A stretch of 64,000 nucleotides of DNA, taken from positions 2,666,001 to 2,730,000 of the forward strand of contig NZ_BAAAWO010000001.1 in assembly GCF_039535115.1 (NCBI RefSeq), in the 5' to 3' direction. The DNA is from Paeniglutamicibacter sulfureus (GTDB lineage: Bacteria; Actinomycetota; Actinomycetes; Actinomycetales; Micrococcaceae). Position numbers and translations under genes: made by a program. Positions 24,428-33,904 of the stretch are shown here, piece after piece (the stretch's first letter is position 1; every line of letters starts with the position of its first letter). Below the pieces are notes generated by a model. The model saw nothing but the letters and a program-made list of their open reading frames with translations, was not told the origin of the DNA and did not search any database.

Positions 24428-27253
24428 TCACGGTCGCGTGGTGCGCTCCAGCAGTTCCAGAACGTGCTCGTAGGGATGATCCGTCGCCCGGGTCATGCCT
24501 AATTCGCAGGTCCGATTGCACGAGGCATGCGTGGTCGCGCCGAAGGCGCGTACCTCGGCGGCCTGTACCTCCGTGGCCGATGCCGTGAGTTCGGGGTGGA
24601 GCATCCCTCGGTCCCCGGCAAATCCGCAGCAGCCCCAGTTTTCGGGGATCTGTATCGTGTCGGCAACAGCCTCGGCAACGGTCTGCAGCGCCGGGTTCAG
24701 GCCCATCCGGGTGGAGGAGCACGTGGGGTGCAGCGCGAGGCTGGCCACCTTCTTTCCCGCGGGAAGCAGCGGCAGGATGTGCTCGGCCGTGTATTCGACC
24801 ACGTCCATGATCCGCAGTGGCAGGCCGCCTGCGGGAGGCACTTCCTCCTCGATGGCGTGGCGCAGTCCTTCCGTGCAGGATGAGGCGTCACAGAGGATCG
24901 GCAGTTTGCCGTTGCGGCTGGCGGCGCGCAGGGCGGAGATGGTGAGCTCCCCCATGCTGGCCCTGCCCTTTTCCATGCCCTTGGAGGACCAAGGGGTCCC
25001 GCAACACAGCGAATCAATGCCCTCCGGAACCAGCAATTCCACTCCCGTCCGCCGGGCCAGGGCACCGAAGCTTTCTTGGATTCCTTCCTGCCGTGGGTCG
25101 GCAGGCCCGAACATGGTGTTCACGCAGGCGGGGAAGTACACGGCCACCGGTTCTTGCGCCGGTGCGGGTCGTGCTCTCTGACGCCCGCCTGCCGGCAACT
25201 CCGGCGAGTACAGCGGCAACACGTCGGCACCCAGCACCGCGCGTCCTGCCTTGTTGGCGCCCAGCACCAGCGGAAGCGGTACCTTGTCTGCGACACCCAG
25301 CAGCTTGCCGGCGCCCCGGGTCACCGCCGACCAGTGCTGCGCGGCGGCATCCCACACCGAACCTTCCACCGTGTTCACGTTCTTGGCCCGCAGTTTTTTC
25401 ACGAGGGTCCCGGTGTTGATGTCCACGGGGCAGGCAGTCTGGCACATGCCATCGACAGCGCAGGTGTCCACAGACTCGTAGGAATAGTCTTTCTCGAGTT
25501 CGGCCGCAAGCTTGGTGTCGCCGGCCAGTCTGGCTGTCTCGATCGCGCGCAGCGTCACGATGCGCTGGCGCGGGGTCAGGGTCAGGTTCCGCGATGGGCA
25601 AACGGGCTCGCAATAACCGCAGGCCACGCAGCGGTCGACTTCCGGGTCCACGGCCGGCGTGACCTTGATGTGGCGTAAATGCGCCTTCGGGTCCTCATCC
25701 AGGATGACCCCTGGGTTCAGCAACCCCGCAGGGTCCAACAGCATCTTGAGTTCGCGCATGACGTCGTACAGTTCGTCGCCGTATTGGCGGCGAACATAGG
25801 GTGCCATGACCCTGCCGGTGCCGTGTTCTGCCTTGAGCGATCCGCCCTCTCCGAGCACCAGCTCAACCATGTCCTCGGTGAAGGCCGAATAGCGCCCGAG
25901 CTGTTCGCTGGTGTGGAATCCGTCGGTGAGCATGAAGTGGACGTTGCCGTCCTTGGCGTGGCCGAAGATCACGGAGTTCTCGTATTCGTACCGGTCAAAG
26001 AGCACCGAGAGTTCGGCGCAGGTCCGCGCCAGCGCCGGAACCGGAACCACGATGTCTTCGAGCAATGCCGTGGTTCCCTGGGCCCGGGCACCGGCAACGG
26101 AGGCGTAGAGGCCCTTGCGCAGCTTCCACAATTGGGTCCGGGTCTTTGTGTCCGGGCTGAATTGCGCCGGGGCGCTGAGTTTGAGCGAGTTGGCCAGGGA
26201 CATTCCCGTGGCCTGGCGATCGGCCAGCTCTTCGGCGCTCGAAGCCGTGTATTCGACCAAGAATGCCGCATGTGAATGCACGTTGAGGTCTGTGATGATC
26301 TGCGGGGCTCCCTGCAGAGTTTGACCCACCTTCAACGACAGTGAATCCATCAGTTCAACGGTTGCCGCTCCGGATCCCACCAGCGCCTCGAGCGACTCGT
26401 TGGCTGTGAACAGGTCATCAAAGACCATCAAGGATGTGGTGACGTGCTTGTACGCCGGCACGGTCCTAAACGTTGCCTCGGCCACGAACCCGAGGGTGCC
26501 CTCGGAGCCAATGATGAGATGTGCCAGGACCTGCGCGGGATCTTCGTAGTCCAAGAATGAGTTCAGTCCGTAGCCCATGGTGTTCTTCATGGAGAACTGG
26601 TGCTTGATGGTCGCCACCGATTCCGCATTGGAGCGCACCCGCTTGGTCAGGGCCTCGAGACCGGCAAAGACCGCGGGTTCAAGGGCCCGAAGTTTCTCGT
26701 TGGCATCCGGGGCACCGGTGTCGATGACGGTGCCGCTTGTCAGAACGATGACCACTGACTCCAGGGTGCGGTACACGTTGTCAACGGTTCCGCAATGCAT
26801 GCCGGAGGAATTATTGGCCACAACGCCGCCAATGGTGCAGGCCGCCTCGGAAGCCGGGTCGGGTCCGAACTTGCGACCGTAGAGTGCCAGCCGTGCGTTC
26901 AGCGCTCGCACGGTGACTCCGGGCTGGACCCGTACACGTGCGCCGTTGTCCAAGACATCGATGTCCTTGAAGTTCTTTCGCACGTCGACCAGCAGCGATT
27001 CGGTGACGCCCTGCCCCGAGAGCGACGTCCCACCGGAGCGGAACGTCAGGGGAAGGTTGACTTCGGCACTGGCTTTCAGCAGGGCGCCGACTTCGGCGGC
27101 ATTGCTCGGGATCGCCACGGCCTGCGGGGTCAACAGGAAGTGCGAGGCGTCGTTGGCGTAGGCGTGCAGGTCGATGGGGCGCTGCGTGAGTTGGTCGTCA
27201 TTGGCCAGCGCGCGGCGCAGTGTGGGAATCAAGATATGGCTCTTCCGTTCCAT
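24428..27253 (-). CDS. FAD- and Fe-S-binding D-lactate dehydrogenase (Dld-II type)
   Basis: 941 residues. The N-terminal FAD_binding_4 domain has FRSGGTSLSGQG near residue 75, followed by the FAD-linked oxidase C domain. From about residue 535 come two 4Fe-4S motifs, CVACGYCEPVCP and CAVDGMCQTACP, and then two CCG domains with YFPACVNT, SLCCGTPW and WGCCGFAG. This GlcD-GlcF-like fusion and its length match Dld-II, the quinone- or cytochrome-linked D-lactate dehydrogenase of pseudomonads; the related D-2-hydroxyglutarate dehydrogenase YdiJ is an alternative. It is membrane-peripheral and feeds electrons to the respiratory chain. A GntR gene of the type that regulates lactate genes is divergent. 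Confidence 0.88.
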   Translation of the reverse strand: MERKSHILIPTLRRALANDDQLTQRPIDLHAYANDASHFLLTPQAVAIPSNAAEVGALLKASAEVNLPLTFRSGGTSLSGQGVTESLLVDVRKNFKDIDVLDNGARVRVQPGVTVRALNARLALYGRKFGPDPASEAACTIGGVVANNSSGMHCGTVDNVYRTLESVVIVLTSGTVIDTGAPDANEKLRALEPAVFAGLEALTKRVRSNAESVATIKHQFSMKNTMGYGLNSFLDYEDPAQVLAHLIIGSEGTLGFVAEATFRTVPAYKHVTTSLMVFDDLFTANESLEALVGSGAATVELMDSLSLKVGQTLQGAPQIITDLNVHSHAAFLVEYTASSAEELADRQATGMSLANSLKLSAPAQFSPDTKTRTQLWKLRKGLYASVAGARAQGTTALLEDIVVPVPALARTCAELSVLFDRYEYENSVIFGHAKDGNVHFMLTDGFHTSEQLGRYSAFTEDMVELVLGEGGSLKAEHGTGRVMAPYVRRQYGDELYDVMRELKMLLDPAGLLNPGVILDEDPKAHLRHIKVTPAVDPEVDRCVACGYCEPVCPSRNLTLTPRQRIVTLRAIETARLAGDTKLAAELEKDYSYESVDTCAVDGMCQTACPVDINTGTLVKKLRAKNVNTVEGSVWDAAAQHWSAVTRGAGKLLGVADKVPLPLVLGANKAGRAVLGADVLPLYSPELPAGGRQRARPAPAQEPVAVYFPACVNTMFGPADPRQEGIQESFGALARRTGVELLVPEGIDSLCCGTPWSSKGMEKGRASMGELTISALRAASRNGKLPILCDASSCTEGLRHAIEEEVPPAGGLPLRIMDVVEYTAEHILPLLPAGKKVASLALHPTCSSTRMGLNPALQTVAEAVADTIQIPENWGCCGFAGDRGMLHPELTASATEVQAAEVRAFGATTHASCNRTCELGMTRATDHPYEHVLELLERTTRP

Positions 27254-27323
27254 GAATCGAAAATATGCCGTCGGTTGTGCGACGGCCTTGAGACCGGCGC
27301 CACACCGACCCTATGATTGTCTA

Positions 27324-27337
27324 ACAAGTACACTTGT
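27324..27337. promoter_or_regulatory. GntR-type operator in divergent region
   Basis: ACAAGT and ACTTGT flank a 2-bp centre (14 bp). It lies 70 bp upstream of the dehydrogenase start and 75 bp upstream of the GntR start, so it could control both. Confidence 0.6.
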
Positions 27338-27411
27338 GTATCAAGCTGAATTCGAGAAAATCTGTCACGATTGTTGTCTCGGTTGCCCGCCAGTCAAAGG
27401 ATCCCGTCTTC

Positions 27412-28077
27412 ATGAGCCAACGCGTCACCGCGCTTTCCATCATTGATGCAATCGTCGAGGACCTGCGCCGACGAATCTATGAGGGTGATCTTGAGCAGGG
27501 AACCGCGCTGACCGAATCCGACGTTGCGGGAAGCTACGACGTTGCCCGACCGACGGCCAAGGCCGCCATCGAGAGGCTGGTTGCCGATTCCCTCTTGGAG
27601 CGCGGTGCCCACAAAACGGCACGCGTGAAGACATTGGGTGCCGACTCGGTCAGGGACATTTATTTTGCCAGGGCCTACCTCGAATCCGAGGTGGTGCGTC
27701 GGCTGGCAACGACCACGACAGTGCCACCGGCGGCAGTGCGCGCGAATGCTGAAATTACCGCCCGCATTTCGCAGCCGGCAACGACAGTCATCGACCCAGA
27801 CATGGAATTCCACACCGCCTTGGTCGACGCGATGAACAACCAGCGGACCAGCGCGATGTACCGGTCACTGTTGGGTGAAGTTCGACTCTGCATGACACGC
27901 GTGCAGTCGCTGGAACTGCTCGACACCGCTCGGATTGCTGCCGAGCACGCGGCTATTCTGGAACGAATCGAGGCCGGCGACCCAGAAGGGGCGGCCACCG
28001 CGTTGGATGGGCACCTTTCCCAGGCGAGGGAACTACTGGCGGCGGAGCTCGATGGAAACTCGCACCACCGTTCCTGA
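27412..28077 (+). CDS. GntR-family regulator with FCD domain
   Basis: 221 residues. The winged helix near residues 10-75 reads GTALTESDVAGSYDVARPTAKAAIERL, the GntR signature. The C-terminal all-helical FCD domain has the metal-binding acidic/histidine pattern (DPDMEFHTALV, then AAEHAAILERIEAGD). The FCD subgroup senses organic acids, which fits the divergent D-lactate dehydrogenase gene. The ATG at 27412 is chosen as the start of the family-like sequence; the frame is open from 27334 over the operator. Confidence 0.88.
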   Translation: MSQRVTALSIIDAIVEDLRRRIYEGDLEQGTALTESDVAGSYDVARPTAKAAIERLVADSLLERGAHKTARVKTLGADSVRDIYFARAYLESEVVRRLATTTTVPPAAVRANAEITARISQPATTVIDPDMEFHTALVDAMNNQRTSAMYRSLLGEVRLCMTRVQSLELLDTARIAAEHAAILERIEAGDPEGAATALDGHLSQARELLAAELDGNSHHRS

Positions 28078-28248
28078 CCTGCGCCCGAGTTTTCCTGGGG
28101 GACTTCAATGGGGCACTGCGGGAATTCCAACTTTTGGCGGTGCCCTGCGACAGTTGATTGGATTCGCAGACCCCTGGGCTGAATTCATCCCAGGTGCCTT
28201 GGACGGCTACGGTTTGGGCCGACTCATGCTGAACGCAGGGAGCTGGGC

Positions 28249-29043
28249 TCAGCGCGCGGGCAACACTTGGTCACTACGCAACTTCTTGGACAGCTCGTGC
28301 GCGTGGTGCATCAGCAGCCGCCCCATCTCGGGACGCCGTTCGGGGGAAAACCGCGATTCGACTCCGGTCAGGCTCAGCGCCCAGGCGGGCTGGCCCGCGG
28401 CATCGAAGACCGCGGCGCCCATCCCCCAGCTTCCCTCCACGATCAGTGCCGGGTTCTCTGCCCAGCCGCGCGCCCGCGTCTCGGCAATGCGCCTGCGCAA
28501 CGGGTCGGGGGCGTGGTCGCTTCCATGCTCGGCAGCCAGGTCCCGGCCTTCCAGGTAGCGCTCGATCGCCTTTTCGGGCAGGAACGACAGGATCGCCAAC
28601 CCCGCCGAGGCCACGCCGAGCGGGAAGCGCTTGCCCTCGTAGAGCACGAAGGAGCGGATCGGGAATGCCCCGTCGGCCCGCAGCAGGCACACGGTCTCGT
28701 CTCCCCGCCGCACCGAGAGAAATGCGCTTTCACCCGTGGCATCGGCCAGGGCGGCAACGTGGTCGCGGGCGATCTCGGTGATGTCGTAACGTTCGGCCGC
28801 AACTGTTCCCATCAGGTACATTTCCGGGCCCAGCAGCCACAACCCCTCCCGGTTGTCGTGGTCGCAAAACCCCTCGGCCGTTAGCGCAGCGAGCAGCCGG
28901 TGCACGGTCGGGCGGGCCAGCCCGGTGCCCCGGGCCACCTCCGCCGTGGAGATGCCCCTGGGCATCGCGGTGCTGACGGCACGCAGCACCGCCGCCATGC
29001 GGCCCACCACCTGGGCGCCGGGGAACGAGGAATTCATGTCCAT
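28249..29043 (-). CDS. IclR-family regulator
   Basis: 264 residues. N-terminal winged helix: GISTAEVARGTGLARPTVHR near residues 32-51. The C-terminal GAF-like effector domain has GVASAGLAILSF and the arginine-rich SRFSPERRPEMG end. The start is ATG 29043 or, two codons later, 29037; neither has a strong ribosome site, and the frame continues upstream to 29409 across the next gene without support. It is divergent from the CoA-transferase operon at 29189, which it probably controls. Confidence 0.86.
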   Translation of the reverse strand: MDMNSSFPGAQVVGRMAAVLRAVSTAMPRGISTAEVARGTGLARPTVHRLLAALTAEGFCDHDNREGLWLLGPEMYLMGTVAAERYDITEIARDHVAALADATGESAFLSVRRGDETVCLLRADGAFPIRSFVLYEGKRFPLGVASAGLAILSFLPEKAIERYLEGRDLAAEHGSDHAPDPLRRRIAETRARGWAENPALIVEGSWGMGAAVFDAAGQPAWALSLTGVESRFSPERRPEMGRLLMHHAHELSKKLRSDQVLPAR

Positions 29044-29188
29044 ATTATGGTCGAGATTCAGCCAACTAACCACCCATCGAGCAATCCAGGTCACATAGGC
29101 CCGATCCATTGACCGGGATATCATCGGATCTGTACGGTCAAAGCAGGACATCGGAGCGTTCCACATCGTGGACGACACAAGGAGAACC

Positions 29189-29893
29189 ATGACAACGAAA
29201 GTCATTGACGACGCCGCTGCGGCGTTGGCCGCAACGGTGCGCGATGGAATGACCATTGCGGTTGGCGGCTTCGGCCTCAGCGGAATCCCCAACCGACTCA
29301 TCACCGCCCTGCGCGACTCGGGCGCCACCGGGCTGACCATCGTCTCGAACAACATGGGCGTGGACGGCAAGGGTCTGGGCGTGCTGTTGGAAAACAAGCA
29401 GGTCTCCAAGGTCCTGGCCTCCTATGTGGGCGAGAACAAGCTCTTCGCCCAGCAGTTCCTCAATAAAGAGCTCGAGGTCGAGTTCGTCCCGCAGGGCACG
29501 CTGGCCGAGCGCCTGCGTGCCGGCGGCGCGGGCATCCCCGCCTTCTACACCCCCACCGGTGTGGGCACCCCGGTCGCCGAGGGCAAGGAAACCATGGAAT
29601 TCAACGGCCGGGCCGCGATCCTGGAACGCGGCATCGTCGCGGACATTTCCCTGGTCCGCGCCTTCGAGGCCGACCCGGAAGGCAACCTGCGCTACCGGAT
29701 GACCGCACGGAACTTCAACCCACTGGTCGCCGCGGCCGGGCGCGTGACCTTCGCCGAGGCCGAACTCATCCACGAGGACTACCTGAACCCGTCCCTCGTG
29801 GACACCCCGGGCATCTTCGTGCAACACGTCGTCGCGACCGACGGCGTCAAGGACATCGAACAGCGGACCGTGCGCGTCCGCCAGGAGGCATAG
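29189..29893 (+). CDS. scoA: 3-oxoacid CoA-transferase subunit A
   Basis: 234 residues. The CoA-transferase family I alpha subunit is recognised by [14 protein letters not shown] near residue 29 and by the conserved [24 protein letters not shown] (in two parts: [14 protein letters not shown] and [10 protein letters not shown]). With subunit B it moves CoA from succinyl-CoA to a 3-oxoacid such as acetoacetate. AAGGAG precedes the ATG at 29189. It is the first gene of a three-gene operon with scoB and a thiolase. Sequence features look more like succinyl-CoA:acetoacetate transferase than like the pcaI gene at 61884. Confidence 0.88.
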   Translation: MTTKVIDDAAAALAATVRDGMTIAVGGFGLSGIPNRLITALRDSGATGLTIVSNNMGVDGKGLGVLLENKQVSKVLASYVGENKLFAQQFLNKELEVEFVPQGTLAERLRAGGAGIPAFYTPTGVGTPVAEGKETMEFNGRAAILERGIVADISLVRAFEADPEGNLRYRMTARNFNPLVAAAGRVTFAEAELIHEDYLNPSLVDTPGIFVQHVVATDGVKDIEQRTVRVRQEA

Positions 29894-29898
29894 CAAGC

Positions 29899-30549
29899 AT
29901 GTGGACACGCGATGAAATGGCGGCGATTGCCGCCAGCGAACTGACCGACGGCCAATACGTCAACCTGGGCATCGGCATCCCGACCCTGGTGGCCAACAAC
30001 CTGCCCGAGGGCGTGCGCGTCACCCTGCAATCCGAGAACGGACTGTTGGGCATGGGACCCTTCCCCTATGAGGGCGAGGAGGACGCCGACCTGATCAACG
30101 CCGGCAAGCAGACCGTCACCCTGCTGCCCGGCGGCAGCTACTTCGACTCGGCCACCTCCTTCGGCATGATCCGCGGCGGGCATGTGGCCACCGCGATCCT
30201 CGGCGCCCTGCAGGTCGCCGCCAACGGCGACCTGGCCAACTGGACCATTCCCGGCAAGCTCGTCAAGGGCATGGGCGGGGCCATGGATCTGGTGGCCGGC
30301 ACCCCGCGCGTCATCGTGATCACCGACCACGTGGCCAAGGACGGCACCCCGAAGATCGTCGAAACCTGCGACCTGCCGCTGACCGGCGTCGGCGTGGTGG
30401 ACCGGATCATCACCGACCGTGCCGTGTTCGACGTGCTCGATGCCGCCCTGGTGCTGCGCGCCATGGCCCCCGGAATCACCGTCGAGTCCCTGCGCGAAAC
30501 CACCGGCGCACCATTCACCATTGACCTCAAGGAAGAAGCAGCAGCATGA
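29899..30549 (+). CDS. scoB: 3-oxoacid CoA-transferase subunit B
   Basis: 216 residues, beta subunit of the family I CoA-transferase. The catalytic glutamate is in [11 protein letters not shown] near residue 50, which forms the glutamyl-CoA intermediate. It lies 5 bp after scoA and overlaps the thiolase start by 4 bp, so all three are translated from one message. Confidence 0.89.
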   Translation: MWTRDEMAAIAASELTDGQYVNLGIGIPTLVANNLPEGVRVTLQSENGLLGMGPFPYEGEEDADLINAGKQTVTLLPGGSYFDSATSFGMIRGGHVATAILGALQVAANGDLANWTIPGKLVKGMGGAMDLVAGTPRVIVITDHVAKDGTPKIVETCDLPLTGVGVVDRIITDRAVFDVLDAALVLRAMAPGITVESLRETTGAPFTIDLKEEAAA

Positions 30550-31715
30550 GCGCACTGATCGCCGGGTACGCCCGCACCCCGTTCGCCCGATTCAACGGGG
30601 CCTTCGGCACCGTGTCGGCCACTGACCTGGGAGCCCACGCCGCCGCTGCGGCGCTCGAACGTGCAGGGATCCCCGCCGACCAGGTCCAGCGAGTCTTCGC
30701 CGGCCAGGTGCTGCAGGCAGGTGCCGGGCAGAACCCGGCACGCCAGTCCGCCGTCGGCGCGGGCATCGGCCTCAACATCCCTGCCCTGACGCTGAACGCA
30801 GTGTGCCTCTCGGGCACCGAGGCAGTGGTGGCAGGAACCCGCATGATCGACGCCGGGGAGGCAGACGTGGTGGTGGCCATCGGCCAGGAATCCATGTCGC
30901 TGGCACCCCACGTCCAGCGCGCCCGGGCCGGAACCAAGTACGGTGCCATCGAAATGATCGACACCCTCGAATTCGACGGACTCACCGACGCGTTTGAAAA
31001 GCGTTCCATGGGCTCCTCCACCGAGGACGGCAACACTTCCATGGGCATCAAGCGTGCGGAGCAGGACGAGTTCTCCGCCCGCTCGCACCAGCTGGCCGCC
31101 GCGGCCGCCGACTTCCATGCCGGGGAGATCGCACCCTTCACCATTTCCTCCCGGCGCGGGGACACCGTGGTCTCGGCCGATGACGGCATCCGCGCCGACA
31201 CGACCGTCGATTCCCTGGGCAAGCTGCGCCCCGCCTTCAGCAAGGAGGGAACCATCACCGCGGGCAACGCCTCGCAGATCACCGACGGCGCCGCCGCGGT
31301 GGTCTTGGTCAGCAAGGCCGCCGCCGAACGCCTGGGCATCAAGCCAATGGCCGAGATCGTCTCCCACGCCCTGGTGGCAGGGCCCGACGTCACGCTGCAC
31401 GAGCAGCCCGCCAATGCCATCCTCGCCGCACTGGAAGGCACCGGCATTGCGCCGGCGGATCTTAAGGCGGTCGAGATCAACGAGGCCTTTGCCGCCGTGG
31501 GCGTGCGCTCCACCGCGAAGCTCGGCATCGACCCGGAGATCGTCAACGCCAAGGGCGGGGCCATCGCCCTGGGCCACCCGATCGGTGCCTCGGGCGCCCG
31601 GATCGTCGGCACCCTTGCCCGCCAGCTCGCCGAGCTCGGCGCCGGATCCGTGGGCGCCACCGGCATCTGCGGCGGCGGCGGACAGGGAAGCGCCGTGATT
31701 CTAAGGGCGTTGTAG
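30546..31715 (+). CDS. Acetyl-CoA C-acetyltransferase (thiolase)
   Basis: 389 residues. The acyl-accepting cysteine is in [12 protein letters not shown] near residue 87; the catalytic histidine is in GHPIGASG near residue 343 and the second cysteine in GICGGGGQG near residue 374. NEAFA is also present. It cleaves acetoacetyl-CoA to two acetyl-CoA. Together with scoAB it forms an acetoacetate/ketone-body degradation operon, also useful at the end of leucine catabolism. A beta-ketoadipyl-CoA thiolase role is less likely, since a separate pcaF is present at 62620. Confidence 0.88.
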   Translation: MSALIAGYARTPFARFNGAFGTVSATDLGAHAAAAALERAGIPADQVQRVFAGQVLQAGAGQNPARQSAVGAGIGLNIPALTLNAVCLSGTEAVVAGTRMIDAGEADVVVAIGQESMSLAPHVQRARAGTKYGAIEMIDTLEFDGLTDAFEKRSMGSSTEDGNTSMGIKRAEQDEFSARSHQLAAAAADFHAGEIAPFTISSRRGDTVVSADDGIRADTTVDSLGKLRPAFSKEGTITAGNASQITDGAAAVVLVSKAAAERLGIKPMAEIVSHALVAGPDVTLHEQPANAILAALEGTGIAPADLKAVEINEAFAAVGVRSTAKLGIDPEIVNAKGGAIALGHPIGASGARIVGTLARQLAELGAGSVGATGICGGGGQGSAVILRAL

Positions 31716-31751
31716 CGCCAACAAGCTCGGGCCTCACATTGGCCGAACGCG

Positions 31752-31798
31752 AACACGGGCACTCCCACACTTCATCGAAGCGTGGGAGTGCCCGTGTT
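31752..31798. terminator. Bidirectional terminator between thiolase and higA genes
   Basis: A perfect 17-bp stem (31752-31768 with 31782-31798) continues inward through CTTC/GAAG. It ends with TTTA and serves the convergent thiolase and toxin-antitoxin units. Confidence 0.85.
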
Positions 31799-31809
31799 TA
31801 GCCCACTGT

Positions 31810-32091
31810 TCAGGCGGCGTCGAGTGGTTTCACGTCGTGTGTCTTGCCGTTCAGCTCCCGGGCAAGGTCATAGTTCACCTGCATGGCAAGCCATCCTCGG
31901 GCGGTACCGGTCCCGGCAAGCTCCAGCCTGACGGCCAGGTTCGGGCTGATGCCGGCACGTCCGTTGACAACGCGGCTCAGGGTCACGCGGGAGACCCCCA
32001 ACCTCAGCGCGGCTTCAGCGACGGTCAAGCCGAGTTCGGCGAGCACGTCTTCGCGAATGATCTCACCCGGGTGCGGTGGGTTCTTCATCAT
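31810..32091 (-). CDS. higA: HigA antitoxin, XRE-type
   Basis: 93 residues. It starts [13 protein letters not shown], the hallmark of HigA, and then carries the helix-turn-helix [21 protein letters not shown]. It neutralises the HigB toxin and represses the operon by binding its promoter. The ATG at 32091 overlaps the toxin stop codon (ATGATG), so translation is coupled. As in most higBA pairs the toxin gene comes first. Confidence 0.92.
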   Translation of the reverse strand: MMKNPPHPGEIIREDVLAELGLTVAEAALRLGVSRVTLSRVVNGRAGISPNLAVRLELAGTGTARGWLAMQVNYDLARELNGKTHDVKPLDAA

Positions 32092-32381
32092 GGTGCTGTT
32101 CCTTCAGTGGTAGTCCTGTAGTCAACGAGCTCGACGTCTTGTCCAGCGAATCGGAACGTCACAGGCCAATTGCCGTTGACCCAGATCGAGAAGTGTCCGG
32201 CAAGGTCGCCCTTGAGTTCATGCGTGCGGAACGAGGGAATGGCGAGGTCAGGCGGTGTTTGCGCAATATCGAGCACGCCCAAGATGCGGAGGAGCTTGGC
32301 CCCAGGCGCGGGCTGCACGTCCTTCTTGGAATTGTCGCGATAGAGCGCTTCCAACCCCTTGTGCCGGAAACTGACGATCAC
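32088..32381 (-). CDS. higB: HigB toxin, RelE/ParE-like mRNA interferase
   Basis: 97 residues of the RelE/HigB fold: it begins [13 protein letters not shown], has [13 protein letters not shown] in the middle and ends with the strands [10 protein letters not shown] and VELVDY. The basic residues needed for ribosome-dependent mRNA cleavage are in place (arginines and lysines at 6, 8, 15, 19, 20 and in the WPVTFRF strand). It is the first gene of the higBA pair; an operator-like inverted repeat lies directly upstream. Confidence 0.92.
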   Translation of the reverse strand: MIVSFRHKGLEALYRDNSKKDVQPAPGAKLLRILGVLDIAQTPPDLAIPSFRTHELKGDLAGHFSIWVNGNWPVTFRFAGQDVELVDYRTTTEGTAP

Positions 32382-32389
32382 GAAATTAC

Positions 32390-32415
32390 CGTATCGTGTA
32401 TCGGCTCACGATACG
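32390..32415 (-). promoter_or_regulatory. higBA operator
   Basis: CGTATCGTG and CACGATACG form perfect 9-bp arms around an 8-bp spacer, ending 9 bp before the higB start codon. A TACGGTAAT stretch between the operator and the gene may be the -10 region. The site is placed for autoregulation by HigA. Confidence 0.75.
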
Positions 32416-32587
32416 ACTGTTGTCGCTGGCGTAATCCCACCCGCAGGACGTTGACCAGCTCCACCTCCAAGCCCGCCGGATGCGCCGGCACACCTCGCGA
32501 CAGCGCCTTCATCCGACGGACTGTGGACGGCCACTACCCCGCACCGGAGGACGGGAAGATGAGGCGGTGCCGGGCCGGAACATGCAA

Positions 32588-32618
32588 GTGCGGAAGGAGA
32601 CATCGTCGCCTTCCGCAC
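32588..32618 (-). terminator. Terminator of the M20 amidohydrolase gene
   Basis: GTGCGGAAGG (32588-32597) pairs with CCTTCCGCAC (32609-32618), 12 bp after the minus-strand stop codon. There is a 10-bp perfect stem but little T-run. Confidence 0.55.
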
Positions 32619-32629
32619 CCGTTTGGTTT

Positions 32630-33838
32630 CTAGGCCAGGTAGCCCGAAATGGCCGCCACCGCCGCCCGGACCCCGGCCGAAAGGGTCGGTTCCATCTCGG
32701 GCAGGAAATACGGCGAGTGGTTCACCGGCGGATGCTCCTGGTTCGCGGGGAATCCCCCGAAGAACCAGTAGACGGTGGGCACGTCGATGGAATCGCCGAG
32801 CCACCCCACGTCCTCGCTGCCCATAACCGGCGGGGCCAGGACCACCTGCTCCTGGCCCAGCTCGGCGCGCAGCGACGCGATGACCGACTGCGTCTGGTCC
32901 GGATCGTTGTAGCAGCGCGGGAAGTCGTAGACGTGCTCGATGTCGGGTGCGGGCGCATTGGAGGCCTGGGCCTCCGCGTTGACGATCCGGGTGATCGCCT
33001 CCAGCACCGTGGCGCGGACCTCGGGAGTCAGCGTCCTGACATTGAGCGTGAATTCGGCGCGGTCGGGAATGATGTTTTCCTTCAGGCCGGCGTGGAACGT
33101 CCCCGCCGTCACCACCGCCGGCGTTGTCGGTGCCAGCTCCCGGGAAACGATCCCCTGCAGCCTGGCAATGATGTGGGCGCCGAGCAGGATCGGGTCGATG
33201 GAGTCCTGCGGCTGTGAGCCGTGGGACTGCTTCCCGTGCAGGGTCACCTTCAGGGCGTCGGCCAGGGCCATCGCGGTGCCGGAGGAAATGTGCACGGATC
33301 CGGCCGCGTAGGGAAAGACATGCTGTCCGAGCACGACGTCGGGCCGCGGCGCCCGCTCCCAGAGTCCGTCCTGGACCATGGCCCGGGCCCCGGCGCCGGT
33401 TTCCTCCCCGGGCTGGAACACCAGCACCAGCGTCCCGTGCCACGCCGGCTTGTTTTCCGCGAGGAATCGCGCCGCGGCCAGCAGCACCGCGACATGGGTG
33501 TCGTGGCCGCAGCCGTGCATGACCGGGACCTCGGTGCCGTCGGGCAAATGCGAGGTCGCCGTCGAGGCGTAGTCGGCCCCGGTGTCCTCCTTGATCGGCA
33601 GCCCGTCGGTGTCGGCGCGGAAGGCCACGGTCTTGCCCGGGCCGTTGCGCAGGATTCCCACCACGCCCGTGCCGCCGCAGCGGAAGTTCTCGATGCCGAG
33701 TTCGGCCAGGCGCGCCTGGATGTAGGCGGCGGTTTCGTGCTCCTGCATGGAGAGTTCGGGATGCCGGTGCAGGTGCAGGTACTGCTCGTGCATCCAGTCG
33801 GTGGCGATGCCCTCGAGGTCCAGGGTGGGTGCGGTCAT
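32630..33838 (-). CDS. M20D-family amidohydrolase (N-acyl/aminoacyl amide hydrolase)
   Basis: 402 residues. The peptidase M20 metal site is seen in MHGCGHDTH near residues 102-110 and in GEETGAGA near residue 140. Subgroup M20D includes hippurate hydrolase, indole-3-acetyl-amino-acid hydrolase and N-acetyl-diaminopimelate deacetylase, so it should split an amide bond between an acyl group and an amino acid. There is no signal peptide, so it is cytoplasmic. The two membrane-protein genes upstream lie on the same strand (67 bp gap), suggesting that they bring in the substrate. Confidence 0.9.
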   Translation of the reverse strand: MTAPTLDLEGIATDWMHEQYLHLHRHPELSMQEHETAAYIQARLAELGIENFRCGGTGVVGILRNGPGKTVAFRADTDGLPIKEDTGADYASTATSHLPDGTEVPVMHGCGHDTHVAVLLAAARFLAENKPAWHGTLVLVFQPGEETGAGARAMVQDGLWERAPRPDVVLGQHVFPYAAGSVHISSGTAMALADALKVTLHGKQSHGSQPQDSIDPILLGAHIIARLQGIVSRELAPTTPAVVTAGTFHAGLKENIIPDRAEFTLNVRTLTPEVRATVLEAITRIVNAEAQASNAPAPDIEHVYDFPRCYNDPDQTQSVIASLRAELGQEQVVLAPPVMGSEDVGWLGDSIDVPTVYWFFGGFPANQEHPPVNHSPYFLPEMEPTLSAGVRAAVAAISGYLA

Positions 33839-33904
33839 GATGTGGGTGCTTCCTTTCGTTCGGTGTCCGGCGCCGCGTGTGGCGGAGGCCGGCGGAGGGT
33901 TGGA

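Noticed and set aside
24065..24502. 145-codon open frame on the plus strand
   Set aside because: It overlaps the end of the D-lactate dehydrogenase gene and the palindrome, and its sequence is arginine-rich noise typical of high-GC antisense frames.
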